DNA from: Scytonema sp. UIC 10036
GTDB taxonomy: Bacteria; Cyanobacteriota; Cyanobacteriia; Cyanobacteriales; Nostocaceae
Direction: 5' to 3'
Assembly (NCBI RefSeq): GCF_009725235.1
Contig: NZ_WJFC01000089.1
Span: 1 to 48,421, forward strand
DNA: 48,421 nucleotides
The notes below the pieces were generated by a model that did not search any database, was not told the origin of the DNA, and saw only the letters and a program-made list of their open reading frames with translations. The position numbers and the translations under genes were made by a program. Shown here one piece after another: positions 9,501 to 16,132 of the stretch (the first letter of the stretch is position 1; every line of letters starts with the position of its first letter).

Positions 9501-9671
9501 AACAAACGCCTTGCTGACATCAAAGAGCAAACTAAAAAGCAAGCAATAGAAACTAAAAAAGCTGTTGCAGGCGCTGCTTGGTGGCTATTTAACACGGCTA
9601 GTGTTTCTCTAGTTGCTTCAGCAATAGCTGGTGCTTTAGCAGTTAATGGTCTTAACTTATTTGTTGGTTAA
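6525..9671 (+). CDS. Giant repeat membrane protein, about seven helical repeats
   Basis: The 1048-residue protein is not assigned to a known function. The N-terminal part has about three or four hydrophobic segments (around residues 35-65, 95-120, 125-150 and perhaps 155-175), and the last 30 residues form another (WWLFNTASVSLVASAIAGAL). Between them lie about seven related units of about 95-110 residues. Each carries YLR-(N/S)-T-x-K-E-E-LNPEG, then LL-D-P-x-AG, then FDRDTLVxLLxQRxDISEEE and IxxIRDNIL. The five C-terminal units are most alike; two degenerate units (from about residues 225 and 425) precede them. Predicted structure is all helix with amphipathic linkers. GAGGG lies upstream of the ATG and a strong terminator follows at 9700. 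Both ends look anchored in a membrane, with the repeats on one side. It may be a scaffold, tether or mechanosensing element; that is speculation. Confidence 0.85.
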   Translation: MFSIADLGCNWCSFLFGLAPMNVAQAVVIPEEASLAFSGPKFLVAFLAGVFMAFAFQLLLTNFSVAVGISSLGTDLDFGDESENLGSTIRKVETKVGLWAVVTATIALFSACFLAVKLSFIESGLLGAIIGVVIWSTYFSILMWLGSNAVGSLLGSVVGIATSGFQGLMSATGTAIGPNAAKRQMVSTAEDITAAVRRELTSGFDPDSIRNTLQSSLNSLQLPKLDLQEIRSQFDNLLRETDLRSIADSDLLQNINRQTFVDLVSSRTDFSQADINQIADQLEAAWNQVVNRKNPTEQVINLLQKATPEELKSENLGERLQELVAVGGGNGTQSNGVIKQVLQYGLTAAMPAVLNRVDLSEIDVDKISHQLQGLKDKVQDVDVEKITSQLKHLRDKATEQIAERLPGLPHNTIQSDVEHYILNSFPWHFNRITIKDEFKEVIYDPNADPRTVRRELEQLNQESFANLLTRRNDISEARVKEIAEQLESIRQEVLEIVQQAETREKSQDFRTRIETYLRSTGKEELNPEGLERELTKLLEDPEAGFDELSQRFSQFDRDTLVQLLQQRQDISEEEANNIVSQLEHIRDNILNRAGELQEQARAKADELRQRVEDYLRNTRKDELNPEGIKRDLRMLLDDPQAGIYALRARLSQFDRDTLVKLLSQRQDLSEEQINQVLDSITAVRDNILQTPQELADRAKEQYEQTSKAIAEYLRSTHLEELNPESIQQDLEKLLENPKEGTLALRDRLSQVDRETLVKLLTQRGDLSEEEVNRIIDQVQQAIGSIVRAPRRLVSRAITQARDFEANLENYLRNTHKEELNPEGIKRDLQLLLQDPRAGIGTLGDRLTKFDRSTIVSLLSQREDISEEEANQIVDQIESVRHSIAEQYQRLQQRVQAAIDRNFARIRTYLNSLNRPELNYEGIQQDFAKLFDEPQAGFEALRDRLSQFDRDTLVAILSSREDISQEDADRIINRIEAARDNVLHQAERIQQEVNKRLADIKEQTKKQAIETKKAVAGAAWWLFNTASVSLVASAIAGALAVNGLNLFVG

Positions 9672-9699
9672 AGATTTTGCCATTTCCGTTTGAAAATCT

Positions 9700-9725
9700 A
9701 GCCTCTCTATTGAGAGGCTTTTTTA
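9700..9725 (+). terminator. Rho-independent terminator of the repeat-protein gene
   Basis: A perfect 8-bp stem AGCCTCTC / GAGAGGCT with a 4-base loop is followed by a run of six T. It lies 29 bases after the stop codon. Confidence 0.9.
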
Positions 9726-9737
9726 TCGTAGAATTAT

Positions 9738-9785
9738 ACAGTAGAACCTAAGCAACTTCCCAACATTCAAACTCGGTGGCCATAG
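9738..9785 (+). pseudogene. Remnant of a second htrA 3' end
   Basis: Translated from 9738, this reads TVEPKQLPNIQTRWP and stop, nearly the same as the C-terminus of the upstream HtrA protein (TVEPEQLPNIQTR). Twenty-six bases (9753-9778) are identical to 5641-5666, and the similarity continues, weaker, into the upstream coding side only. It is therefore the tail of a lost htrA paralogue, not a random repeat. Confidence 0.8.
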
Positions 9786-9790
9786 TTCAC

Positions 9791-10459
9791 TTATACCACC
9801 AAAGGAGTTTTGTTGTCATAGCTAGTATCAGTTTCTGGTATCATAACTAGAGTTTCTAAAGCAAAGGCAATCTTGTTCGGCGGGAGGACAAGATCTACGC
9901 ACCCAGTGTCGATGGCGAAACCGGGCATACTGGAGCACTCGCAAGTAGACTCATTTTGAGCAAGTACTACGCCGCCCATTTTTCTAATTTCCTGCACCCC
10001 CCTAGCACCATCACAACCCCTGCCGGTGAGGACTACGGCAATTGCTCGCTCTTTAAAACTGACCGCAACTGAAGAGAACAGTAAATCGGCTGAGGGACGC
10101 ACAAAGTTTACCTGTTCCGCTATGGAGAGTGAGAGGGTACCGTCTGGATTAACTAGCAAGTGCTGGTTAGGGGGAGCAATGTAGACTGTTCCCGAGCGCA
10201 ACTGGTCTCCCGACGAAGCCTGCTTGACAGCTAGGGACGTGCGACGACCCAGGATTTCGGTCATTAGGCTGGGAGACCAGCGGTGCAGATGCTGCACTAC
10301 GGTGATGGCTGCCGGAAAGTCCGATGGTAAGGCAGACAGGATCTGGCTTATGGTCTTCAGCCCACCTAAAGACGCTGCCAATGCCACTATATCGTAGGTT
10401 GTTTTGGGCAAATGAAATAGAGCGCTGTGTTCTTGTTTGTTAGTCATGTTTGCTTTCAT
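9791..10459 (-). CDS. Stand-alone CheB-type methylesterase domain
   Basis: The 222-residue protein corresponds to the C-terminal catalytic domain of CheB, the protein-glutamate methylesterase that removes methyl groups from chemoreceptors. The Ser-His-Asp triad is visible: Ser30 in ALAASLGG, His57 in VVQHLH and Asp150 in TGRGCDGARG. The usual N-terminal receiver domain is absent, so activity cannot be switched by CheA phosphorylation in the usual way. Such single-domain CheB proteins often accompany sensor kinases, but no CheR or chemoreceptor gene lies in this window. The ATG at 10459 overlaps a perfect hairpin; the ATG at 10447 is an alternative. Two Crp/NtcA-like palindromes lie 80-130 bases upstream, after the Crp-type regulator gene. 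Confidence 0.88.
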   Translation of the reverse strand: MKANMTNKQEHSALFHLPKTTYDIVALAASLGGLKTISQILSALPSDFPAAITVVQHLHRWSPSLMTEILGRRTSLAVKQASSGDQLRSGTVYIAPPNQHLLVNPDGTLSLSIAEQVNFVRPSADLLFSSVAVSFKERAIAVVLTGRGCDGARGVQEIRKMGGVVLAQNESTCECSSMPGFAIDTGCVDLVLPPNKIAFALETLVMIPETDTSYDNKTPLVV

Positions 10460-10502
10460 ATGCCACGGTTCGCCTTAGCTCGCTAAGGCGAACCGTGGCA
10501 TA
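10459..10502. repeat. Perfect 20-bp hairpin at the CheB-like start codon
   Basis: Arms 10459-10478 and 10483-10502 are perfectly complementary (TATGCCACGGTTCGCCTTAG and its complement), with a 4-base loop CTCG. On the minus strand the hairpin ends on the first base of the first possible start codon of the CheB-like gene. There is no T-tract after it, so it is either a mobile palindrome or a translation-control element. Confidence 0.9.
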
Positions 10503-10537
10503 CTAACGTGCCTCTGGAAATAAGGATTTATATTATT

Positions 10538-10590
10538 ATGTAAGGTAGCTTACATATATATGTTATCTTATTATGTACGTTAGTTTACAT
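10538..10590. promoter_or_regulatory. Two TGTA-N8-TACA operators (NtcA/Crp type)
   Basis: Two palindromes, ATGTAAGGTAGCTTACAT (10538-10555) and ATGTACGTTAGTTTACAT (10573-10590), each fit GTA-N8-TAC. This is the consensus of NtcA and close to that of other Crp-family regulators in cyanobacteria. Their centres are 35 bp apart. They lie between the Crp-type regulator gene and the CheB-like gene, both on the minus strand, and so probably control the CheB-like gene. The adjacent regulator or NtcA could bind. Confidence 0.65.
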
Positions 10591-10627
10591 AATTGCTAGG
10601 CGCTTTTTGTGTTTTTAAAGCGCTCGA

Positions 10628-11389
10628 CTATAACCCTCCTTGCCCTGTCCGATCTTGCTTTGCCTTTGCCTCGATATTGCCGCCAATCAAGCGGTCGAAA
10701 TCCTTTTTAAGGATTCCATAACACTCACAGGAACCAGCTTCCAGCCCTTTTCGATCGAGGATTGTCATCTTGCCACGATTGTAGGAAATCAGTTCCGCTT
10801 TCTGTAACATAGCAGCAATCACTGAGATCGAGGGGCGGCGCACGCCTAGCATTTTAGAGATAAACTCGTGAGTCATTGGAAACTTGTCTGACCGTACCCG
10901 ATCGTGAGACATCAGAATCCAACGGCAGAAGCGCTCTTCCATTGAGTGGAAGCGGTTACAGGCAGCCGATTGCGAGATTTGCATCAGCAGTGCTTGCGTG
11001 TAGCGCTGGAGCAGACGGTGCAGCGGACCCTGGCGATTCGCCTCCGCTCTAAAGTCTTCCGTCTTCATTTTCATGGCCTCGCCTTCGATTTGCACTATTG
11101 CCAGACTGGATACGCTATCGGCATCCAAAAAGACGGGGAGACCGACGATTCCTTCATAGCCCACCATTCCCACTTCAGCTGTGTCACCGTTTTCCATAAC
11201 GTTGAGCAAAGAAACTACGCCACTATAAGGAAAATAAACGTGCTTGATGCATTGATCTGGTTCAAAGAGGGGCTGGTTGTACTCCAGGACGACTTTTTCC
11301 ATTTTGGGCAACAGACGTTCGTACTCCTGCTGAGGCAGAGCAGCCAGAATCCGGTTTTTAACTCCTTTGATGTAAGCATTTTCACTCAT
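10628..11389 (-). CDS. Crp/Fnr-family transcriptional regulator
   Basis: The 253-residue protein has an N-terminal cyclic-nucleotide-binding-like beta-roll (about residues 25-130, with EPDQCIKHVYFPYSGVVSLL and VGMVGYEGIVGLP), a dimer helix and a C-terminal winged helix-turn-helix (about 165-225, THEFISKMLGVRRPSISVIA). The nucleotide-pocket R-S/T pair of true CRP is not evident, so it may sense something other than cAMP or act constitutively. I prefer the ATG at 11389 (MSENAYIKG, with AAGG about ten bases upstream) over an upstream in-frame start at 11464. Downstream on the same strand are two Crp-like palindromes and the CheB-like gene, suggesting regulator and target are neighbours. Confidence 0.88.
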   Translation of the reverse strand: MSENAYIKGVKNRILAALPQQEYERLLPKMEKVVLEYNQPLFEPDQCIKHVYFPYSGVVSLLNVMENGDTAEVGMVGYEGIVGLPVFLDADSVSSLAIVQIEGEAMKMKTEDFRAEANRQGPLHRLLQRYTQALLMQISQSAACNRFHSMEERFCRWILMSHDRVRSDKFPMTHEFISKMLGVRRPSISVIAAMLQKAELISYNRGKMTILDRKGLEAGSCECYGILKKDFDRLIGGNIEAKAKQDRTGQGGL

Positions 11390-11464
11390 AACAGCAGCAA
11401 CCTTCTGATTTACCTCATTTCTTGTGTAGAATAACGACCATCTGAAAACACTTTTCCTGCCCAT

Positions 11465-12128
11465 TCAAGACTCGCAAACGTGAATTTTCTGGGCTGCAAT
11501 AGCGCAGTCCGCCGATAGCTCTTTGAGAATTGCTTGATAACTTTAAAAAGCCTGCAATGACTGGCTGCTAAGGGGTTAGCACTACAATAAAGGTTTTTTC
11601 ATTACGGAGGTTATGAAATCTATTGTTTAAAACCTCATCCTTATGTCATCGATCTTACATAATGATTTGCTCTGGTTCCTCTGCTTTTGGAACAAGCTTA
11701 TGTTAAAGCTGCCTGTAATAACAAATACAAAAAACTTGGAGTGAGGTGGTTAGGAAATTTGTATTCTCGTTTTTCTAATTTTTTGTTTGTTGTTTTCACA
11801 AGCAGTTAGGCAATTAGCCATTTTCTACAGATATACCCCAAGAGTTGGAAAAAGTCTGGATACCGTTCGTATTTAATAACACATCCCAACTTTACAAAAA
11901 AAAGGGAACTCTTAACAGAAAGTTCTCGGTTAAGAATTCCCTCTGAAAATAATTCCTTCAACAGATAGGGTATTTGCAGCTTACAAGTTAGTATTTCAGA
12001 GGACAGGAGACACAAAGCATAGCTGCACTCCGCAGTATGCCTCGTGCCTTTCTTTGTAAGGGACTTCCATTAGTCAGTTAAAGAATATCGTTCCTCTACA
12101 AGAGCCTTCGCGACTATATTTACAAAAC
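11465..12128. other. Intergenic region
   Basis: No convincing gene is seen in about 660 bases. It contains the minus-strand terminator at 11892-11942. The rest is AT-rich with no clear repeat. Confidence 0.55.
11892..11942 (-). terminator. Rho-independent terminator, minus strand
   Basis: Arms 11903-11916 and 11929-11942 (AGGGAACTCTTAAC with GTTAAGAATTCCCT) pair at 13 of 14 positions. On the minus strand the stem is followed by eight T. It would end transcripts from the short-chain dehydrogenase gene, about 190 bases after its stop. Confidence 0.75.
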
Positions 12129-12911
12129 TCAGGCCCCCTGACCCAGGTTTTGCATGAGTCCCCCATCAACAAATAGAGTCGTACCATGAATATAGCGCCC
12201 ATCCTTGGATGCTAGAAACACAGCAGTGTGAGCAATTTCTTGTGGTTCGGCAGCTCGTTTCATCGGGATGGACTGCACTTGCTTTTTCCAAACTTCCGGG
12301 TCGTCCTTTGCTGATTGATTAAAAGGTGTTAAAACCATTCCTGGAGCAATATTATTCACATTGATCTGTTTCTCTGCAAGTTCCAAGGCAAGAGTTCTCG
12401 TCAAATTGCGAAGCCCTCCTTTGGCAACATCGTAATCTGCTGCTCCTGCACGAGGAATCTCTTGATGAACGCTAGTGATGTTAATAATTACGCCGCGCTT
12501 ATCAGAACCTTCTAATCCCCGGATGAACTGCTGGCAACAGAAAAAGGGTCCATAAACGTTAGTCTTGATTGCTCGATCCCAACGCTCGTAAGATATATCC
12601 TTAACAGGTACACCAGCCGAGTCAATACTTGCGTTATTTACGAGAATCGTAGGTGTTCCTAGCTTGTCTTGAACTTCTTTGAACAAATGCTCTACATTCT
12701 CCAGTTTGCTTTGGTCAAGTTGAACAACTAGCGCCTTCTGACCTGCTTCTTCAACGAGTTGCTGAGTATGTTCGGCACCTTGGCGATCTTCAAGATAAGT
12801 CACAGCAACGTCTGCACCCTCTCGTGCAAAGGCGATGGCAGTTGCTTGACCAATTCCTGAATCTGAGCCTGTAACGATAGCAATTTCATTCGCAAGTTTT
12901 TTGTTATTCAT
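12129..12911 (-). CDS. Short-chain dehydrogenase/reductase (SDR), glucose 1-dehydrogenase-like
   Basis: The 260-residue protein is a classical SDR, an NAD(P)-dependent oxidoreductase with a Rossmann fold. The cofactor motif TGSDSGIG is at residues 14-21, NNAS is about 90, the catalytic Ser is in INITSVHQ and the YxxxK motif reads YDVAK. The C-terminal VDGG is typical. The closest named type is glucose 1-dehydrogenase or 3-oxoacyl-ACP-reductase-like; the true substrate is unknown. I start at the ATG at 12911 because the 30 upstream residues are not SDR-like. It is transcribed alone. Confidence 0.88.
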   Translation of the reverse strand: MNNKKLANEIAIVTGSDSGIGQATAIAFAREGADVAVTYLEDRQGAEHTQQLVEEAGQKALVVQLDQSKLENVEHLFKEVQDKLGTPTILVNNASIDSAGVPVKDISYERWDRAIKTNVYGPFFCCQQFIRGLEGSDKRGVIINITSVHQEIPRAGAADYDVAKGGLRNLTRTLALELAEKQINVNNIAPGMVLTPFNQSAKDDPEVWKKQVQSIPMKRAAEPQEIAHTAVFLASKDGRYIHGTTLFVDGGLMQNLGQGA

Positions 12912-13230
12912 GATGAAAAACCTAGAGTCACAATGAAGTTTTGATGTAAATTTAATGAAAATCAATTGAGGGTTGGAGAAATAGCACGATCGCCCCCACA
13001 ACCACGAACGATAATGTTACCCATAATAAAACGAGATTCAGTCTCATATTGTTTTCTCACCTGATTAACGTGTTTATTGAAAGGTGCCTAGGTTATTAAA
13101 AATGCATTAGCGAGTGCCAGAAACAGAGGGCGCTAGGCGCGAGAATAGCTCCAGCCAACAAGTGTGTCAATTAGAACATCGGCACAGTGGTTGCCATAAT
13201 TCAGTTTTTCCTTGACTTTACAAGCTTATA

Positions 13231-13593
13231 TTATGCCTTCACCATCGCCATTTGCCGACAAGACTCTGCACAACGACGGCACATTTCAACACAGGCTTGC
13301 ATCTGAGCATCATCTGCAAAACGCTGGCAGTCCATTGCACATATATCGCATACTTCTGCACAGACACCACACGTCCGCATATGTAATGCCGAGCCTCGCA
13401 GCATAAAGTTGGCACTAGTCTGACAGATTTCGGCACAATCTAGCATCAGGGCAATGTGAGCTGCCGCTGCGTGTTGTCCTCCTTCCTGAAGGCAGTAGGT
13501 GATGGTATTTAAGCAGGTGCTATGACAATCCAGGCAAGCTTGGATACACAGTTGCATCTGTGGATTTACTTGGTGCAGTTGAGTTTGGGTCAT
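13231..13593 (-). CDS. Cys-rich four-helix-bundle copper-storage-like protein (Csp/DUF326)
   Basis: This 120-residue protein has 16 cysteines spaced as CxxxC and CxxC along predicted helices, for example CIQACLDCHSTC and CGVCAEVCDICAMDC. The pattern matches the DUF326 / copper storage protein family, in which a four-helix bundle is lined inside by Cys residues that bind many Cu(I) ions. No signal peptide is visible, so it resembles the cytosolic Csp3 type. GGGAG lies nine bases upstream of the ATG. No copper ATPase or CopY/CsoR regulator is adjacent. Confidence 0.87.
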   Translation of the reverse strand: MTQTQLHQVNPQMQLCIQACLDCHSTCLNTITYCLQEGGQHAAAAHIALMLDCAEICQTSANFMLRGSALHMRTCGVCAEVCDICAMDCQRFADDAQMQACVEMCRRCAESCRQMAMVKA

Positions 13594-13918
13594 AGTATTT
13601 ATCTCCCAATGATGCTACCTTAGCTTAGGGAGATAGTCAGTTCATCATCTCTAGCGCAAGGGGGTTTTTGACAATCATCTACCTCTGTTGAAGGGATTGG
13701 AAAATGCTTAATTTACACTTGTATTTTATTTTACATCTCAACTTTACACAAATTCTTTCAATAGATAGACCAGCTTGATAATTTTCATGCTTCATAAGTT
13801 AGAGGAAAAGACAACTTAAGATTTCTAGGATGAAATCGCCGTTCTTCCAATAAAGCAGCAAGTAACAACGGCGTATCTTGGCGTAAATTCGTTACATTTT
13901 TTTAATTTTCTTAAGAAA

Positions 13919-13957
13919 TCATTCTAATTAAATTAGATAGTTGTCTAATTTAAATGA
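13919..13957. promoter_or_regulatory. AT-rich palindromes before the small HTH gene
   Basis: The perfect palindrome TCTAATTAAATTAGA (13923-13937) is followed by a related half-site TCTAATTTAAATGA (13944-13957). They lie 20-50 bases upstream of the HTH gene start, a position fitting an autoregulatory operator. The rest of 13594-13975 shows nothing else. Confidence 0.4.
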
Positions 13958-13975
13958 CCGAGAAAGCAACAGTAT

Positions 13976-14164
13976 ATGCAGAAGCAAGGTGTTTCACTGG
14001 CAGAGGCAGCAAGGCGTTTAGGCGTGAGTCAGAGTACTTTATATGTGGCTGTGCAAAAAGGACAAATTTCTTCTTTTAGAAGAAATAGGAGAACTGTAAT
14101 TTCTACGGGAGCCTTAAGAGACTATCAAGTCAGGCAACGCTCTATGTCTGATTACAGACTCTAG
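13976..14164 (+). CDS. Small helix-turn-helix DNA-binding protein (excisionase-like)
   Basis: The 62-residue product has a MerR/excisionase-type winged helix (residues 5-45: SLAEAARRLGVSQSTLYVAV, then a basic strand FRRNRRTVIS). Such short proteins bind DNA as excisionases or as regulators of neighbouring genes. No integrase is nearby. A purine-rich GAGAAAG precedes the ATG by about ten bases. Palindromes immediately upstream could be its own operator. Confidence 0.65.
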   Translation: MQKQGVSLAEAARRLGVSQSTLYVAVQKGQISSFRRNRRTVISTGALRDYQVRQRSMSDYRL

Positions 14165-14938
14165 CGCTAAAAGAGTTGAAAGTAGAGAGTTGGCTACGAA
14201 ATGCCATGCAACGACTAAAAACGCGCAAACTTTTTCACAAATGGCGATTAAAGCAGAAGTACGAAGGCAGAGGGCAGCTATGCTATTAGGTGGGAAAAAA
14301 TTGCGATCGTGCGTGCTTGAATTATAGACAAGATTGAGTAATCGTACATAAAAACTGTCTAAGGCTCGAATTGCCATAAAGTTGGTTCCCATTCCATTGA
14401 AATTGCACCATCCATTCTCAAAATGATGTGGCACGAGCGACATCACGCTAACCCAGCATTAGAGTGGTTGCGATCGTGCTTACTCAGTGTCTGCAAGTAT
14501 CTTTAGATCTGTTTATGCGAACGTAATGTTTGAGTACTGAGGCTAAAAAGTTCCAAGCAGTGGTAACACTTTTTTCTTCAACAACTCCACTCCTGTTGGA
14601 GTCATATCATGTCCGTTAGCATAACCATAATAAAAATTTCTTCATTTCTTAGCGCCCTTGCGACGGCAGGCGCTTCAACTGGTGGTAACCAGAGCAACGC
14701 GCTGCCTCGTCTTTGCGTGAGTTTTATTTAGGGTATATAAGCGGACATGATATCACTGGCTTCACCTCATACTGGAGGCATAACCTAAAAGCTTGACTCA
14801 AAGCTTGTATGTGTTTTGTAATACATCTTTTCTAACCAACAACTCATAGCTAGATAAAGTTTTGTATCGGAGTAAATACTTGGAAACTTTGATGAGAACG
14901 ATTGACTGCGATTGACTCCGAGATACTCCAAGTTTCCG
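14165..14938. other. Intergenic region with a MITE-like repeat
   Basis: About 770 bases without a convincing gene. The open frames here are shadows or have no ribosome site. A repeat with terminal inverted repeats occupies 14604-14753. Confidence 0.55.
14604..14753. repeat. MITE-like element with 12-bp terminal inverted repeats
   Basis: ATATCATGTCCG at 14604-14615 is repeated inverted at 14742-14753. The 150-bp segment between holds GCG-rich stretches and a CGTCTTTGCGTGAG motif that I recall as common between cyanobacterial genes. It has no coding potential. Target duplications were not clear. Confidence 0.55.
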
Positions 14939-15949
14939 CTATCTAGTAGAACGTCGCACTTCTTCCACTTGACCAACTTCAAAGATTAAGGTAAAGGGTT
15001 GTCCCATCTCACGCTCAATAAATTCTTCTAACAACTGTACTTGTCGAGGAGTGACTGGGTTTTTAGCTCGCACGCTCAGACGTACCTGGGGGGGATTGGT
15101 TAGCCAGTTAGTATTACTGCCAAGCAACTGCAATCGCTGAAATGTAACAGTTTTATTCAATAGCGCTCGTCGAACGCTACTTTCTAATTGTGCTTGTCGC
15201 ACAAGACGGGCAAAGCTCACACCCAGGGGAACCACCAGAACTGCAGTCAAAGCTAAAGCCCACATCAGGGGTTTTCTTGCCTGTACGAACGAAGTGTAAC
15301 CTGCTACTAGAAAGGTTACCATACAAGATAAAGCTATGCCCAAGAGGTTGGTAAGATAGAGCAACGTAGCTCCCAAACTGAGAGACCAGTTAGCCTGCGC
15401 TATTCCCAACCCAATTACGCAAACTGGTGGCATCAGGGCAACGGCAATGGCTGTTCCCGCCAAACTACCAGAAATTTTTGGTTGAACCTTCGCGTAGCCA
15501 CTAATACTGCCAGCTGCCACAGCTATACCTAAATCTAACAGTGTTGGTTCAGAACGTGCTAGTATCTCGCTACCATAACTGGGCATCCGGACAATCCAAC
15601 CCAAACAACAGGCAAGAACCATTGCTATCAGTGTTCCCACTACAACGGCGATCGCTCCTTTGCGGAATAGTATAACGTTACCTTGCAAAGCACCAAAGGC
15701 TAGCCCCCGGATTGGTAGCATCAGAGGAGCAATAATCATCGCCCCAATGATGACGGCAACACTGTTGGCTAGTAAACCAAAGGTGGCAATGGCACAGGAA
15801 CTCACTATCAAAGTTAGGTAAGACAAATCTAAAGTTGATTCCTCTAACAATGACCGTTGTAGCTGTTCAAGTTGGACAGGCTCAACTTCTTTCTGTTTCC
15901 AATCTCTGAAACGGTCTCGAATGTTATTTGCCAAGATGTTTTTCTCCAA
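14939..15949 (-). CDS. DUF389 membrane protein
   Basis: The 336-residue integral membrane protein belongs to the DUF389 (TIGR00341) family of unknown function. A short charged N-terminus is followed by about six membrane segments (roughly residues 45-250) with the family hallmark GAMIIAPLMLPIRGLAFGAL and later GTAIAVALMPPVCVIGLG. A soluble C-terminal domain follows (about 255-336). There is no ATG near the start. TTG at 15949 (MEKNI) or TTG at 15934, the latter with GGAG nine bases upstream, must be used. It is divergent from the Na+/H+ antiporter across 183 bases, so the two may share control. Confidence 0.85.
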   Translation of the reverse strand: MEKNILANNIRDRFRDWKQKEVEPVQLEQLQRSLLEESTLDLSYLTLIVSSCAIATFGLLANSVAVIIGAMIIAPLMLPIRGLAFGALQGNVILFRKGAIAVVVGTLIAMVLACCLGWIVRMPSYGSEILARSEPTLLDLGIAVAAGSISGYAKVQPKISGSLAGTAIAVALMPPVCVIGLGIAQANWSLSLGATLLYLTNLLGIALSCMVTFLVAGYTSFVQARKPLMWALALTAVLVVPLGVSFARLVRQAQLESSVRRALLNKTVTFQRLQLLGSNTNWLTNPPQVRLSVRAKNPVTPRQVQLLEEFIEREMGQPFTLIFEVGQVEEVRRSTR

Positions 15950-16132
15950 ATGCAGAATTTGCTGTCAGGTCACTCTTATAGATAAATTTAGATGATTAAC
16001 CTCTACAACATATAATTTGGATGATGACAGCCTCACCTGTAGTTAATATTATCTGAACTGAAAAAGAACGATAAGCGAAGCTTAACGGCTACAAGCCGTA
16101 TCGCAAACAGTAGTTTTTCCTCAAATCTCCCT

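Noticed and set aside
11806..12015. Minus-strand open frame of 69 codons
   Set aside because: It runs through a terminator hairpin and has no ribosome site; not gene-like.
14114..14446. Minus-strand open frame of 110 codons
   Set aside because: It overlaps the HTH gene end, and its composition and lack of ribosome site suggest chance.
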